This document shows, one piece after another, positions 8,819 through 16,492 of a DNA stretch of 64,000 nt (position 1 is the first letter of the stretch; each line of letters opens with the position of its first letter). This DNA comes from Marimonas lutisalis (GTDB lineage: Bacteria; Pseudomonadota; Alphaproteobacteria; Rhodobacterales; Rhodobacteraceae): assembly GCF_005434965.1 (NCBI RefSeq), contig NZ_SKCI01000001.1:1138952-1202951 (forward strand), read 5' to 3'. The notes under the pieces were generated by a model that was given only the letters and a program-made list of their open reading frames with translations, was not told the origin of the DNA and did no database searches. The translations under genes were made by a program, and so were the position numbers.

Positions 8819-8839
8819 CGATTTTTCGCAGAAAAATCG
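8819..8839. terminator. AT-rich hairpin after sufE
   Basis: A 9-bp stem, CGATTTTTC / GAAAAATCG, with a 3-base loop lies 5 bases after the sufE stop. There is no classic GC stem, but the same layout recurs at 27,651-27,671 after ccdA, so it may be a clade-typical transcript end. Confidence 0.5.
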
Positions 8840-8840
8840 G

Positions 8841-8888
8841 ATTGGGGGCGCTGCCCCCAAACCCCCGGGATATTTGAGGCAAGATGAA
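8841..8888. repeat. Intergenic repeat, copy 1
   Basis: This 48-bp element contains a GGGGGCGCTGCCCCC palindrome, an AAACCCCCGG segment, a TATTTG block and ends AAGATGAAG. A near-identical copy is at 30,340-30,387. Both copies lie between convergent genes, just beyond stop codons. Confidence 0.85.
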
Positions 8889-8901
8889 GGGTCAGCCCTG
8901 G

Positions 8902-9552
8902 TCAGCCCTGGGCGGCCTGATCGGCGAGCACGCTGGCCAGATCGCCGTAGCCGGTGAAGCGGCGCTCGAAGGCGAGGCCGAGGCGGGTGGCGGCCTCTTC
9001 GGCCCGGGCGGTGACTGCGGGGTCGTCGGTCTGGGCGAGGTAGACCAGTTTTTCGTAATGGCCGAAATAACTGTCGCGCAGTTGCGGGTGACGGTCGAGG
9101 CCGAGCGGGCGCCAGACGAAGGCATCGAACTGGCGGGCGAGGAAATCGGTGAGGTAGAAGGTGGTGATTTCGTCCTCGGCATGGGCGGAGAAGACCGCGT
9201 TGCCCTCGAAGAAGCTGTAGCAGTGCGGGCCGGGCACCATCTCGACGCCGAGGTGTGCGCAGGCGGCCTGAAGCTGGCCGCCGGTACCGCAATCCGCATA
9301 AACGACGAAGATGCGGTCATACTCCGCGCGGTGTTTTTCCACCATGTCGACCACCGCCGGGGTGATCCTGTCGGGGCTGTTGTGCAGGATGGCGGGCAGG
9401 CAGCGCAGGTCGGCGTGATTCCAGCCGTTGAGCTCTTTCAGCGCGAGGATTTCGCGCGCGAGCGCGCCGCAGGCGATGAAAAGAAGCCGGGCTTTCGCGA
9501 CGGTGACCGCCAGCCCGGCTTCGGTAAGGGTTTGATCGTCCGGCAGCGCCAC
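8902..9552 (-). CDS. DUF1638 protein, probable partner of the split methionine synthase
   Basis: The 216-residue protein matches the DUF1638 type, with cysteine-bearing segments 'LLFIACGALAREI' and 'VVYADCGTGGQL'. In Rhodobacterales and methylotrophic archaea such genes sit beside corrinoid methyltransferase components, so a role in cobalamin-dependent methyl transfer or corrinoid handling is inferred. The start is set at GTG 9552, six bases downstream of the corrinoid gene's stop, because the only ATG further up (9636) would lie deep inside that gene. The last bases contain a direct 10-bp duplication, GTCAGCCCTG twice. Confidence 0.75.
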   Translation of the reverse strand: MALPDDQTLTEAGLAVTVAKARLLFIACGALAREILALKELNGWNHADLRCLPAILHNSPDRITPAVVDMVEKHRAEYDRIFVVYADCGTGGQLQAACAHLGVEMVPGPHCYSFFEGNAVFSAHAEDEITTFYLTDFLARQFDAFVWRPLGLDRHPQLRDSYFGHYEKLVYLAQTDDPAVTARAEEAATRLGLAFERRFTGYGDLASVLADQAAQG

Positions 9553-9557
9553 GCGCG

Positions 9558-10262
9558 TTACGCGCTGGCGCCCTGGTTGTGCTTGCGCGCGACCAGCGTC
9601 TTGGCGGTTTCCACTGCCACGGCGGCATCGCGGCAATAGGCATCTGCGCCGATGGCCTTGCCGAATTCCTCGTTCAGCGGCGCGCCGCCGACGAGCACGA
9701 TGTAATCGTCGCGCTTGCCCTGTTCGACCATCGTGTCGATCACCACTTTCATGTAGGGCATGGTGGTGGTCAGCAGGGCCGACATGCCGAGGATGTCGGG
9801 CTCTTCGGATTCGAGGGCTTCGAGATAGGCCTCGACCGCGTTATTGATGCCGAGATCGACCACTTCGAAGCCGGCGCCTTCCATCATCATCGCCACGAGG
9901 TTCTTGCCGATGTCGTGGATGTCACCCTTGACGGTGCCGATCACCATCTTGCCGACGCGCGGCGCGCCGGTTTCGGCCAGGAGCGGCTTGAGGATGGACA
10001 TGCCGCCCTTCATCGCGTTGGCGGCCAGAAGCACCTCGGGGACGAAGAGGATGCCGTCGCGGAAATCGTCGCCGACGATCTTCATGCCGCCGACCAGCGC
10101 CTCGGTCAGGACCTTGTAGGGGGCCCAGCCGCGTTCGAGCAGGATGTTGACGCCTTCCTCGATCTCTTCCTTGAGACCGTCGTAGAGGTCATCGAACATC
10201 TGCTGGACGAGTTCCTCGTCGTCGAGCTCGCTGAGGATGATGTCGTCTTCTTCCTCGGACAT
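9558..10262 (-). CDS. Cobalamin-binding methyltransferase corrinoid protein (B12 module of split MetH)
   Basis: This 234-residue protein has a helical cap (about 15-100) and a Rossmann B12 domain. The cobalt-ligand motif is 'GDIHDIGK' with His116, followed by Ser161-x-Leu163 and the Gly-Gly of 'VGGAPL'. It corresponds to the middle part of MetH or to MtbC-type corrinoid proteins, and so would carry a methyl group on cobalamin. An acidic N-terminal tail precedes the cap. It is followed directly by the DUF1638 gene; the homocysteine methyltransferase gene lies 2.7 kb away. No cobalamin riboswitch was recognised upstream (10,263-10,468). Confidence 0.9.
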   Translation of the reverse strand: MSEEEDDIILSELDDEELVQQMFDDLYDGLKEEIEEGVNILLERGWAPYKVLTEALVGGMKIVGDDFRDGILFVPEVLLAANAMKGGMSILKPLLAETGAPRVGKMVIGTVKGDIHDIGKNLVAMMMEGAGFEVVDLGINNAVEAYLEALESEEPDILGMSALLTTTMPYMKVVIDTMVEQGKRDDYIVLVGGAPLNEEFGKAIGADAYCRDAAVAVETAKTLVARKHNQGASA

Positions 10263-10468
10263 GGGCGGTTCCTTTGTCTGGGCGCGTCGCGCGCGCGGGT
10301 TTTCCCGATGCTATTGCCAATTTGTCGCAGACGGACTGTCCGGATTGCGACATGGGGTGCACCGATGCCGACTTATAGCCGGTATTTGCGCGCGGCGCGG
10401 CGGAATAATTCTCATGTCTGTCATGTGGTTCATTGCGAATGTTCGCTTTATGTTCTAATTTCGGACCC

Positions 10469-11554
10469 ATGGAGAGCGAGCGCTATATCGTGGAGCGGGC
10501 CCGCCGGCGCGGGCGCGGGGCGCTGTCGAACGCGGGCGGGCGGTTCGAGCGGCTAGTGCGGGTGGAGGCGCATGACGGCTGGGATCTGCCCGAGGAGCGC
10601 GGGCGGTTCACGACTCATGTGCAGGAAGAGCGGGCGGGGCGGATCATCACCTATAACCGTTCGCCCGATCTGCCATTCGATCGGTCGATCAATCCTTACC
10701 GGGGATGCGAGCATGGCTGCGTCTACTGTTTCGCGCGGCCCACGCATGCCTATCTGGGGCTGTCCGCGGGGCTGGATTTCGAAACCCGGCTGGTGGCCAA
10801 GGTGAACGCGGCCGAGGCGTTGGAACGCGAATTGCGGGCGCGGCGTTACACGGTGGCGCCGATCGCGATCGGCACCAACACGGACCCCTATCAACCCGTT
10901 GAAAGGGAACGTGAAATCATGCGCGATTGCCTGAAGGTGCTGCGTGCGTTCCGGCATCCCGTGGCGATTGTCACCAAGGGGGCGCTGATCGAGCGCGACC
11001 TGGATATCCTGGCGCCGATGGCGGCCGAGGGGCTGGTGCGCGTGGGCGTTTCGGTGACCACGCTGGACGACCGGGTGGCGCGCACGATGGAGCCGCGGGT
11101 GCCGCGGCCGAAACGGCGGCTGGAGGTGATCCGGCGGCTGGCGCAGGCCGGCGTGCCGGTGCGGCTGATGGTGTCGCCCGTCGTGCCGGGGCTGACCGAT
11201 CACGAGATCGAGGCGATTCTGGCGGCGGGGCGCGAGGCCGGCGCGGATATGGCCAGCTGGATCATGTTGCGCCTACCGCTGGAAGTGTCGCCCTTGGTGC
11301 AGGAATGGCTGCAGGCGCATTTCCCCGACCGCGCCGCCAAGGTGATGGCGCGGCTGCGCGAAATGCATGGCGGCAAGGACTATGACGCGCGCTGGGGCCA
11401 CAGGATGCGGGGCGAGGGCGAATACGCGCAGATGATCGGCGCGCGCTTTGCCGCGGCATTGCGGCGCCTGGGAATGGACGCGGCGCAACCCGCGTTGCGC
11501 TGCGACCTGTTCCGGCCGCCCGCGCGGGCGGGCGACCAGCTGAGCCTGTTCTGA
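10469..11554 (+). CDS. PA0069-family radical SAM protein
   Basis: The 361-residue enzyme has the radical SAM cluster motif 'CEHGCVYCFARPTHAY', C-x3-C-x2-C at residues 80, 84 and 87, followed by a TIM-barrel-like body ('AIGTNTDPYQPVEREREIMR'). It matches the group usually named PA0069 family or spore-photoproduct-lyase-like; the substrate is not known. The ATG at 10469 is chosen because the residues before it in the longer reading are not conserved-looking; no strong ribosome site is visible. It is divergent from the corrinoid gene, with 206 bases between. Confidence 0.88.
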   Translation: MESERYIVERARRRGRGALSNAGGRFERLVRVEAHDGWDLPEERGRFTTHVQEERAGRIITYNRSPDLPFDRSINPYRGCEHGCVYCFARPTHAYLGLSAGLDFETRLVAKVNAAEALERELRARRYTVAPIAIGTNTDPYQPVEREREIMRDCLKVLRAFRHPVAIVTKGALIERDLDILAPMAAEGLVRVGVSVTTLDDRVARTMEPRVPRPKRRLEVIRRLAQAGVPVRLMVSPVVPGLTDHEIEAILAAGREAGADMASWIMLRLPLEVSPLVQEWLQAHFPDRAAKVMARLREMHGGKDYDARWGHRMRGEGEYAQMIGARFAAALRRLGMDAAQPALRCDLFRPPARAGDQLSLF

Positions 11555-11563
11555 GCCGGGCGG

Positions 11564-11836
11564 CTAACCGGCGGTGGTCGGGTCGATCTGTCCCTTCAAC
11601 TCGGTGATGGTGGTGGCGGGAAAGCCGCTGAGCTCGGCATGCTGGCGGATCGCGGCTTCGTCTTCGGCGAGATAGACGCAAAAGGATTTGTCATTGGCGA
11701 CGTAGGAGTGCTGCCACTGAACTCTGGGGGCGAGTTTCGCGAGCGCTTCGTTCGAGGTGGCCGCGGCGCCGGCAAGCTCGGCTGCGCTCATGCTGCCGAT
11801 GCCGGGCAGATCGCGTTCGATGATATAGGCCTTCAT
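11564..11836 (-). CDS. DUF4242 small protein
   Basis: The 90-residue protein has the DUF4242 pattern: 'MKAYIIERDLPG' at the start, then 'YVANDKSFCVYLAEDEAAIRQHAELSGFP'. Some members are called nickel-binding proteins, but no function is firmly established. The fold is likely a ferredoxin-like dimer. It is divergent from a LysR regulator, so it may be that regulator's target. Confidence 0.8.
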   Translation of the reverse strand: MKAYIIERDLPGIGSMSAAELAGAAATSNEALAKLAPRVQWQHSYVANDKSFCVYLAEDEAAIRQHAELSGFPATTITELKGQIDPTTAG

Positions 11837-11885
11837 GGTGGATCTCCCTGGATAAAGAAAAGATTGTTCCAGGGTGGGGGATATA

Positions 11886-11902
11886 GCCTTTTCTAAAAAG
11901 GC
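11886..11902. promoter_or_regulatory. Candidate operator between DUF4242 and LysR genes
   Basis: A perfect dyad, GCCTTTT-CTA-AAAAGGC (17 bp), lies between divergent genes, 50 bases from the DUF4242 start and 44 from the LysR start. A second inverted pair, CCTGG...CCAGG, spans 11,847-11,873. The region is AT-rich, as expected for promoters. The spacing does not fit the usual LysR T-N11-A box. Confidence 0.4.
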
Positions 11903-11945
11903 AATTTATCTTCGCTGGGGAAAAGGAAAACTTTAGTCAGGTGGC

Positions 11946-12893
11946 ATGAGGATTTCGCATCTCAATGGATGGCGCGCGGTGGAGGCCGTGATGCGGTGCG
12001 GCAGTGTTGCGGGCGCAGCCGAGGAACTGGGCGTGACGACGGCCGCCGTCGGTGCCCAACTGCGCGGGCTGGAAGACTTCCTGGGGCGCGCGCTGTTCGA
12101 GCGGGGTGCCGGGGGGCTTGCCGCTTTGCCGGAGACGCGTGAGCTGGCGCAGGGGCTGACCCGGGCGCTGTCGGACATCGCCGAGATCCAGGCGCGGCTG
12201 ACGGCAGAGGCCGGGGCGTCGCATCGGTTGTCGCTGGCGGTGACGCAGACCTTTGCCGAGACATGGTTGCCCCGCCACCTGGATACGCTTTTCGCGCAGG
12301 TGGAAGCGGTTGACCTGCGGCTCGATACGCGGTGGGAGGTGGTCGACCTGGCGGCCGGCCAGCATGATTTCGCGATACGCTACATGGCGTTGGGCGCGGA
12401 CAATTTCGAGGCCGTGTCGCTGTTGCCGAGCGGAGTCGTGCCTGTCTGTACGCCCGATTTCGCCACGCGCTACGGGTTGGACGGGCCATCGCCCTCGCTT
12501 GCGGGGGTGCCGATCGTGACGCTGGATGTGCCGACCTCGGATCCGGACTGGGTGGATTGGGATGGCTGGAGCCGGCGCAGCGGTATTCCGCTGGAACGCG
12601 AGGCGCAAGCGGCGGGGCTGACGCTGAGTGGCAGCGGGATCCGGATCGCGCAGTCGGGCATCGGGCTTGTACTCGGGGGATTGTCCGAGTGTTTCCACGC
12701 GATCGAGGCGGGACGGCTGGTGATGCCGTTCGGGGCCGATGCGGTGGCGTGGGGGCGATACTGGCACCAGCTGATCTGGCGAAAGGGCCGGCGGTTGGGC
12801 CCGGTGCAGCGGGCGTTTCGCGACTGGGCAACCGAACGGGCCGTGGGCGACCGGGCGGTCATGACCCGGCTTTTCGGAGAGCCGCCGGCCTGA
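11946..12893 (+). CDS. LysR-family transcriptional regulator
   Basis: The 315-residue protein has an N-terminal winged HTH ('GSVAGAAEELGVTTAAVGAQLRGLE', described in parts) at about residues 5-63 and a periplasmic-binding-like effector domain after residue 90. The domain order and length are typical of LysR regulators of the GcvA/AmpR-like type ('HDFAIRYM' and 'PVCTPDFA' are characteristic positions). It is divergent from the DUF4242 gene, a likely target. The effector is unknown. Confidence 0.9.
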   Translation: MRISHLNGWRAVEAVMRCGSVAGAAEELGVTTAAVGAQLRGLEDFLGRALFERGAGGLAALPETRELAQGLTRALSDIAEIQARLTAEAGASHRLSLAVTQTFAETWLPRHLDTLFAQVEAVDLRLDTRWEVVDLAAGQHDFAIRYMALGADNFEAVSLLPSGVVPVCTPDFATRYGLDGPSPSLAGVPIVTLDVPTSDPDWVDWDGWSRRSGIPLEREAQAAGLTLSGSGIRIAQSGIGLVLGGLSECFHAIEAGRLVMPFGADAVAWGRYWHQLIWRKGRRLGPVQRAFRDWATERAVGDRAVMTRLFGEPPA

Positions 12894-12920
12894 CCGCCGC
12901 GGGAGCGCGAGCCGGGCTGA

Positions 12921-13937
12921 TCAGCCGCGGCGGCGGCGTGAGCGGCGTTCGCGGGAGGGGCCGGCCTCGTCTCCGGTGCCATCGGCGGCCGAAGAGAACG
13001 GGCCCAGCCGTCCGGTGATCTGTTCCAATGTCGGGCGCGGGCCTTTGGGCGTGTTTTCAAGAGCTTCGCGCATTTTCTTCAGGTGCTCGGGCATGGTGCC
13101 GCAGCAGCCGCCGATGATCCGCGCGCCGCAATCGCGGGCGAGCACGGCGTAGTCTGCCATCAGCTCCGGCGTGCCGTCGTAATGGATGTGGCCATCGTGG
13201 TATTTCGGGATGCCGGCGTTGCCCTTGGCGATGATCGGGCGTTCCGAGCCCTGTGCCACGAAGCCCAGAACGGTGCGCAGCAGGTCCGAGGCGCCGACGC
13301 CGCAATTGGCGCCATAGGCGATCGGCGGGTTGGGCAGGCCTTCGACCAGGTCGACCATGGCCGAGGAGGTGACGCCCATCATCGTGCGCCCGGCGGTGTC
13401 GAAGCTCATCGTGCCGCACCAGTCCATGCCGGCCAGCGCGAAGGCCTCGGCCGCGGCCTTGTATTCCTCGGGGGCCGAGATGGTTTCGAGCCAGAGCACG
13501 TCGGCGCCGCCTTCCTTGAGGCCCTCGGCCTGTTCGTGGAAAATCTCGACCGCGAGTTCGTGGGTGAGGTTGCCCATGGGCGCCATGATTTCGCCGGTGG
13601 GGCCGACCGAGCCGGCGACGATCACCTCGCGTCCGGCGGCATCGGCCACGTCGCGGCCCAGTTCCGCGGAAATGCGGCTGAGCTCGCGGGCGCGTTTTTC
13701 GGCGCCGTGGAGTTTGAGGCGCGCGGAATTGCCGCCGAAGGAGTTGGTGAGGAAGAGATCCGAGCCGGCCTCGACCGCGCCGCGGTAGAGGGTGCGGATG
13801 CGGTTGGGATGCTCGACATTCCACATCTCGGGCGGTTCGCCCGAACTGAGCCCCATGTTGAACAGGTTGGTCCCGGTGGCGCCATCGGCCATCAGCCAGT
13901 CGCGGGTATCAAGGAGGCGTTGCAGCGGGTTTGTCAT
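12921..13937 (-). CDS. Homocysteine S-methyltransferase (methyl-acceptor module of split methionine synthase)
   Basis: The 338-residue protein is a homocysteine S-methyltransferase TIM barrel. Zinc ligands are visible as Cys212 in 'YGANCGVG' and Cys278/Cys279 in 'IIGGCCGTMPEH'. The N-terminus carries the DGATGT-type loop ('ADGATGTNLFNMG'). The usual annotation is betaine-homocysteine methyltransferase. With the corrinoid and DUF1638 genes close by, it is more likely the homocysteine half of a split cobalamin methionine synthase. The C-terminus is an Arg-rich tail. The pterin-binding module is not in this window. Confidence 0.9.
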   Translation of the reverse strand: MTNPLQRLLDTRDWLMADGATGTNLFNMGLSSGEPPEMWNVEHPNRIRTLYRGAVEAGSDLFLTNSFGGNSARLKLHGAEKRARELSRISAELGRDVADAAGREVIVAGSVGPTGEIMAPMGNLTHELAVEIFHEQAEGLKEGGADVLWLETISAPEEYKAAAEAFALAGMDWCGTMSFDTAGRTMMGVTSSAMVDLVEGLPNPPIAYGANCGVGASDLLRTVLGFVAQGSERPIIAKGNAGIPKYHDGHIHYDGTPELMADYAVLARDCGARIIGGCCGTMPEHLKKMREALENTPKGPRPTLEQITGRLGPFSSAADGTGDEAGPSRERRSRRRRG

Positions 13938-13973
13938 GATCGGGGCCTTGTTATGGGTTCGGGCGTTCCCCTT

Positions 13974-15882
13974 TCATATTTGTGCGCCCGGCGCAATTTC
14001 AAATGCCGCATGATCATCATGAAGGGCATTGGGAGGCCGGCGCACGGCAAGCGCGAGGTCGGCGAGACCGAGGGCGAGCGACGGGGCCGAGGGGGCGGCG
14101 GCATAGAGCGGTTCGAGTCGGGGAGCGAAGCAGAGCTTGAACCGCGCGAGGCCGGGACCGCCCGAGGCACGGGCGATGGCGCGGCGCAGGCGGGTTTCGA
14201 CAGGGCCGGCGGCCGCGGGCCGGGCCGGCAGCGCGGCGAGCGAGAGCCGGCGGCGGCCTTCTGCCGCGGCATCGGCAATGGCGGCGTGGATGAGAGCATG
14301 CATGGTTCCGTCGGGCGCATCGGGTGCGGCGCGCATGAGATCAAGGCACAGCTCGTGCGTGGAGGTGTGAAAGCTGGCGAAACCCATCAGCCGGTCCTCA
14401 CAATAGGCGAGGTAGACGCGCTGATGCGACAGGTAGGCGGGACAGAAGCGGCCCATGGTCAGCCCGCGGGCGCCGCCGCGGGCGGCGCACCATTTGGCAT
14501 CGATAAGGGCCATCTGCTGCAGCGGCAGGTGGGAAGCGTGCTGCACGGTCACGCCCGCGCCGGCGGCGCGGCGCAGTTTGCGGCGGAGCTGACGGCAGCA
14601 GGGCGCGGTGAGGGTGAAGCGGGTAGGATCGATCACCGCTTCATCCGCCGTGCGCAGGACGCGCCAGCCGGCCGCACGGGCCCCGACCGCCGAGCGTGCT
14701 GTGCATTTGTAGACGAGCGGCACGCGGCCCCGCGCGCGGGCGGCGTCGCGCAGCGCGGGCAGGAGCAGTGGCAGCGCGCCCTCGATCGGGTCGAAGAGCA
14801 GGGTCAGCGTCTGGCCGGTTTCGATGGCGAGGCCGGCAGCGGCAGGCCCCGTGATCCGCCGCGCGCGGTTCTGCCGGGCGCGCCCAGTTCGGCCCTGCGG
14901 GCGTGGGCGAGGCTGTGCGCGTCGGGGCGGGGATGCGGCGCGCGGTGGGCGGCGCGTGGCGCCGGTTGCGGCAGGGCAAGGCGCAGCGCGGCGAGCGCGG
15001 CCGGAAGCGCATAGTAGACCAGGCGGAAGCCGAGGATGCCAGCCATCAGCTCGGGCGCGGGCAGGGCGGGCAGGAGGGTGAAAAGCGTCAGTTCGAACGG
15101 GCCGACACCGCCCGGTGTGCCGGAGAGGAGTGCCGCGCCGAGTGCCAGCAGGAAGACCGGGTAAAGTGTGGCAAGGGGAAGGGCCAGACTGGCGGGCGTC
15201 AACAGCCAGAGCGCCAGCGCGGCGGCGGCGGTGTCGAGCGCGGTAAAGGCGAAGATCGCCGCCATGAGCGGCAGGCTGGGCAGGGTGAGCGCATGCCGGC
15301 CGAGACGCAGGTGCGGGTGCAGCAAGGCAAGGACGGCAAGTGCCGGCGCGGCCGCCAGCACGGGCAACGCCCAGGGCACGGCCCCCGGCATGAGCAGCAG
15401 CGCCGCAAGCGCGGTGATCACCCCCCAGGCCGACAGGAACGAAACCGCGACCAGGAGAGACAACCGGGTCGCGGTGGGCAGCGGCAGGCCGGGCAGGGCG
15501 CGCCAGCGCGCCAGCGCGCCGGTGATGACGCCCAGCCCCAGCGTTTGTGACAGCGCGATGGAGAGCACGCCGGCGCGGGCGGCATCGCGCGGCGAAATGC
15601 CGGTGCCGAAATGCCGGTGCCGAGATGCCGGTGCAGCACGGCATCATAGCGCCCGACGGCCCAGAAACTGGCCATCGTCGCAACGAGCGCACCGATCCAG
15701 GCGGGCGCGGAGACCTGCGCCAGCGCCGCGAGGCTGGCGGCGGCATCGACCCCATCAAGCCGGTGGACGAGCAGCCACAGGCAGCCAAGCCCCAGTCCCA
15801 AGGGCGCAAGCTGGCGCAGAATGGGCGGCAGGCCCGGCACGATCGCGCGGGTCCGGGCCTGTTGGCGGTGGACGGCTGGCAA
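13974..15882 (-). pseudogene. MprF-like lipid flippase/DUF2156 gene broken by two frameshifts
   Basis: Three consecutive reading frames together encode one protein like lysylphosphatidylglycerol synthetase/flippase (MprF) relatives. The parts are N-terminal membrane helices (15,882 to about 15,621), a central membrane domain ('SGTPGGVGPFEL', about 15,593 to 14,880) and a C-terminal DUF2156 acyltransferase-like domain ('LTLLFDPIEGALP' to the stop at 13,974). The first shift falls in a 14-bp repeat present three times; removing one unit joins the frames as 'HLGTGISPRDAARAGVLSIAL'. The second lies in GGGCGCGCCC at about 14,876-14,885 and needs one extra base. A single 640-residue reading exists only because of GC-rich shadow frames. 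Decay, phase variation or sequence error remain possible. Confidence 0.8.
15593..15634. repeat. 14-bp tandem repeat, three copies
   Basis: The unit CGAAATGCCGGTGC occurs at 15,593-15,606 and 15,607-15,620, with a third copy at 15,621-15,634 carrying one change (A to G). Since 14 is not a multiple of three, each gain or loss shifts the frame of the MprF-like gene. Two copies would keep it open. Confidence 0.97.
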
Positions 15883-15964
15883 ATCCCTTTCCTCACCCCG
15901 GGTGGACTGGAGGGCAGGCTAGGGACGCGGAGTTGACGGGTGCTTAACGTTTAAGATCGTCAAG

Positions 15965-15992
15965 AAAAAACCGCGCCCCCGGGGGGACGCGG
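15965..15992 (-). terminator. Intrinsic terminator after the ATPase-inhibitor gene
   Basis: On the minus strand a GC stem (CCGCG closing a C/G run) is followed by six T residues. It lies 32 bases past the stop of the DUF1476 gene. Confidence 0.8.
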
Positions 15993-16023
15993 CCTTGCAC
16001 CCGGTGGTGCGATGACGGGCCGG

Positions 16024-16338
16024 TCAGACCTCTTTCATCACCTGTTCCTTGGCCAGCGGCGTCAGTTCCGCCAGCTTGGCGCGGATCGTATCCGCATCGG
16101 CGATATCACCGAGATCGGCGGCGACCTTGCGCACCACGTCCTCGTGGCCGGCCTCTTCGAAATCGGCCTTCACCACCTCGAGGGCGTAGGCATCGGCCTC
16201 GGCGCCGGTCTTGCCCAGAAGTTCGGCCGCCCAGAGGCCCAGAAGCTTGTTGGCGCGGTTGGCGGCCTTGAACTTCATTTCCTCGTCATGGGCGTATTTG
16301 TTTTCAAACGCGTTTTCGCGATCATCGAAGGTGGTCAT
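16024..16338 (-). CDS. DUF1476 protein, ATP synthase zeta-subunit-type inhibitor
   Basis: The 104-residue helical protein 'MTTFDDRENAFENKYAHDEE...' matches DUF1476. Its Paracoccus member is the zeta subunit that inhibits ATP hydrolysis by F1-ATPase. The N-terminal segment is the inhibitory part in that protein. The start at 16338 gives the standard length; the upstream extension overlaps purC's leader. The gene is divergent from purC and ends in a clear terminator. Function in this organism is inferred from the family. Confidence 0.9.
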   Translation of the reverse strand: MTTFDDRENAFENKYAHDEEMKFKAANRANKLLGLWAAELLGKTGAEADAYALEVVKADFEEAGHEDVVRKVAADLGDIADADTIRAKLAELTPLAKEQVMKEV

Positions 16339-16492
16339 TTGGATTCTCTCCGCTTGCGCTGGTGTTACCCCTGATATGCCGCCCCTTTGCCGCAGGCGCA
16401 AGACCCGCGCCGCACCTTGCGACATTGACGCCTTTGGAATATGAGGGCGCACGGGCCGGGGACTCAGCCGCGGCCACGCTGAAGGAGCCCCC

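Noticed and set aside
10263-10468. Possible cobalamin or SAM riboswitch before the corrinoid gene
   Set aside because: No conserved B12-box or SAM-riboswitch core could be recognised by eye; covariance search would be needed.
13083-15014. Open plus-strand reading of about 643 codons across the homocysteine methyltransferase and MprF-like genes
   Set aside because: Runs antisense over two recognisable genes and has no family resemblance.
13974-15896. A single intact 640-residue minus-strand gene
   Set aside because: Only its last half (DUF2156 part) is real; its first half is Arg/Pro/Ala-rich out-of-frame translation, while the true membrane helices are in two other frames.
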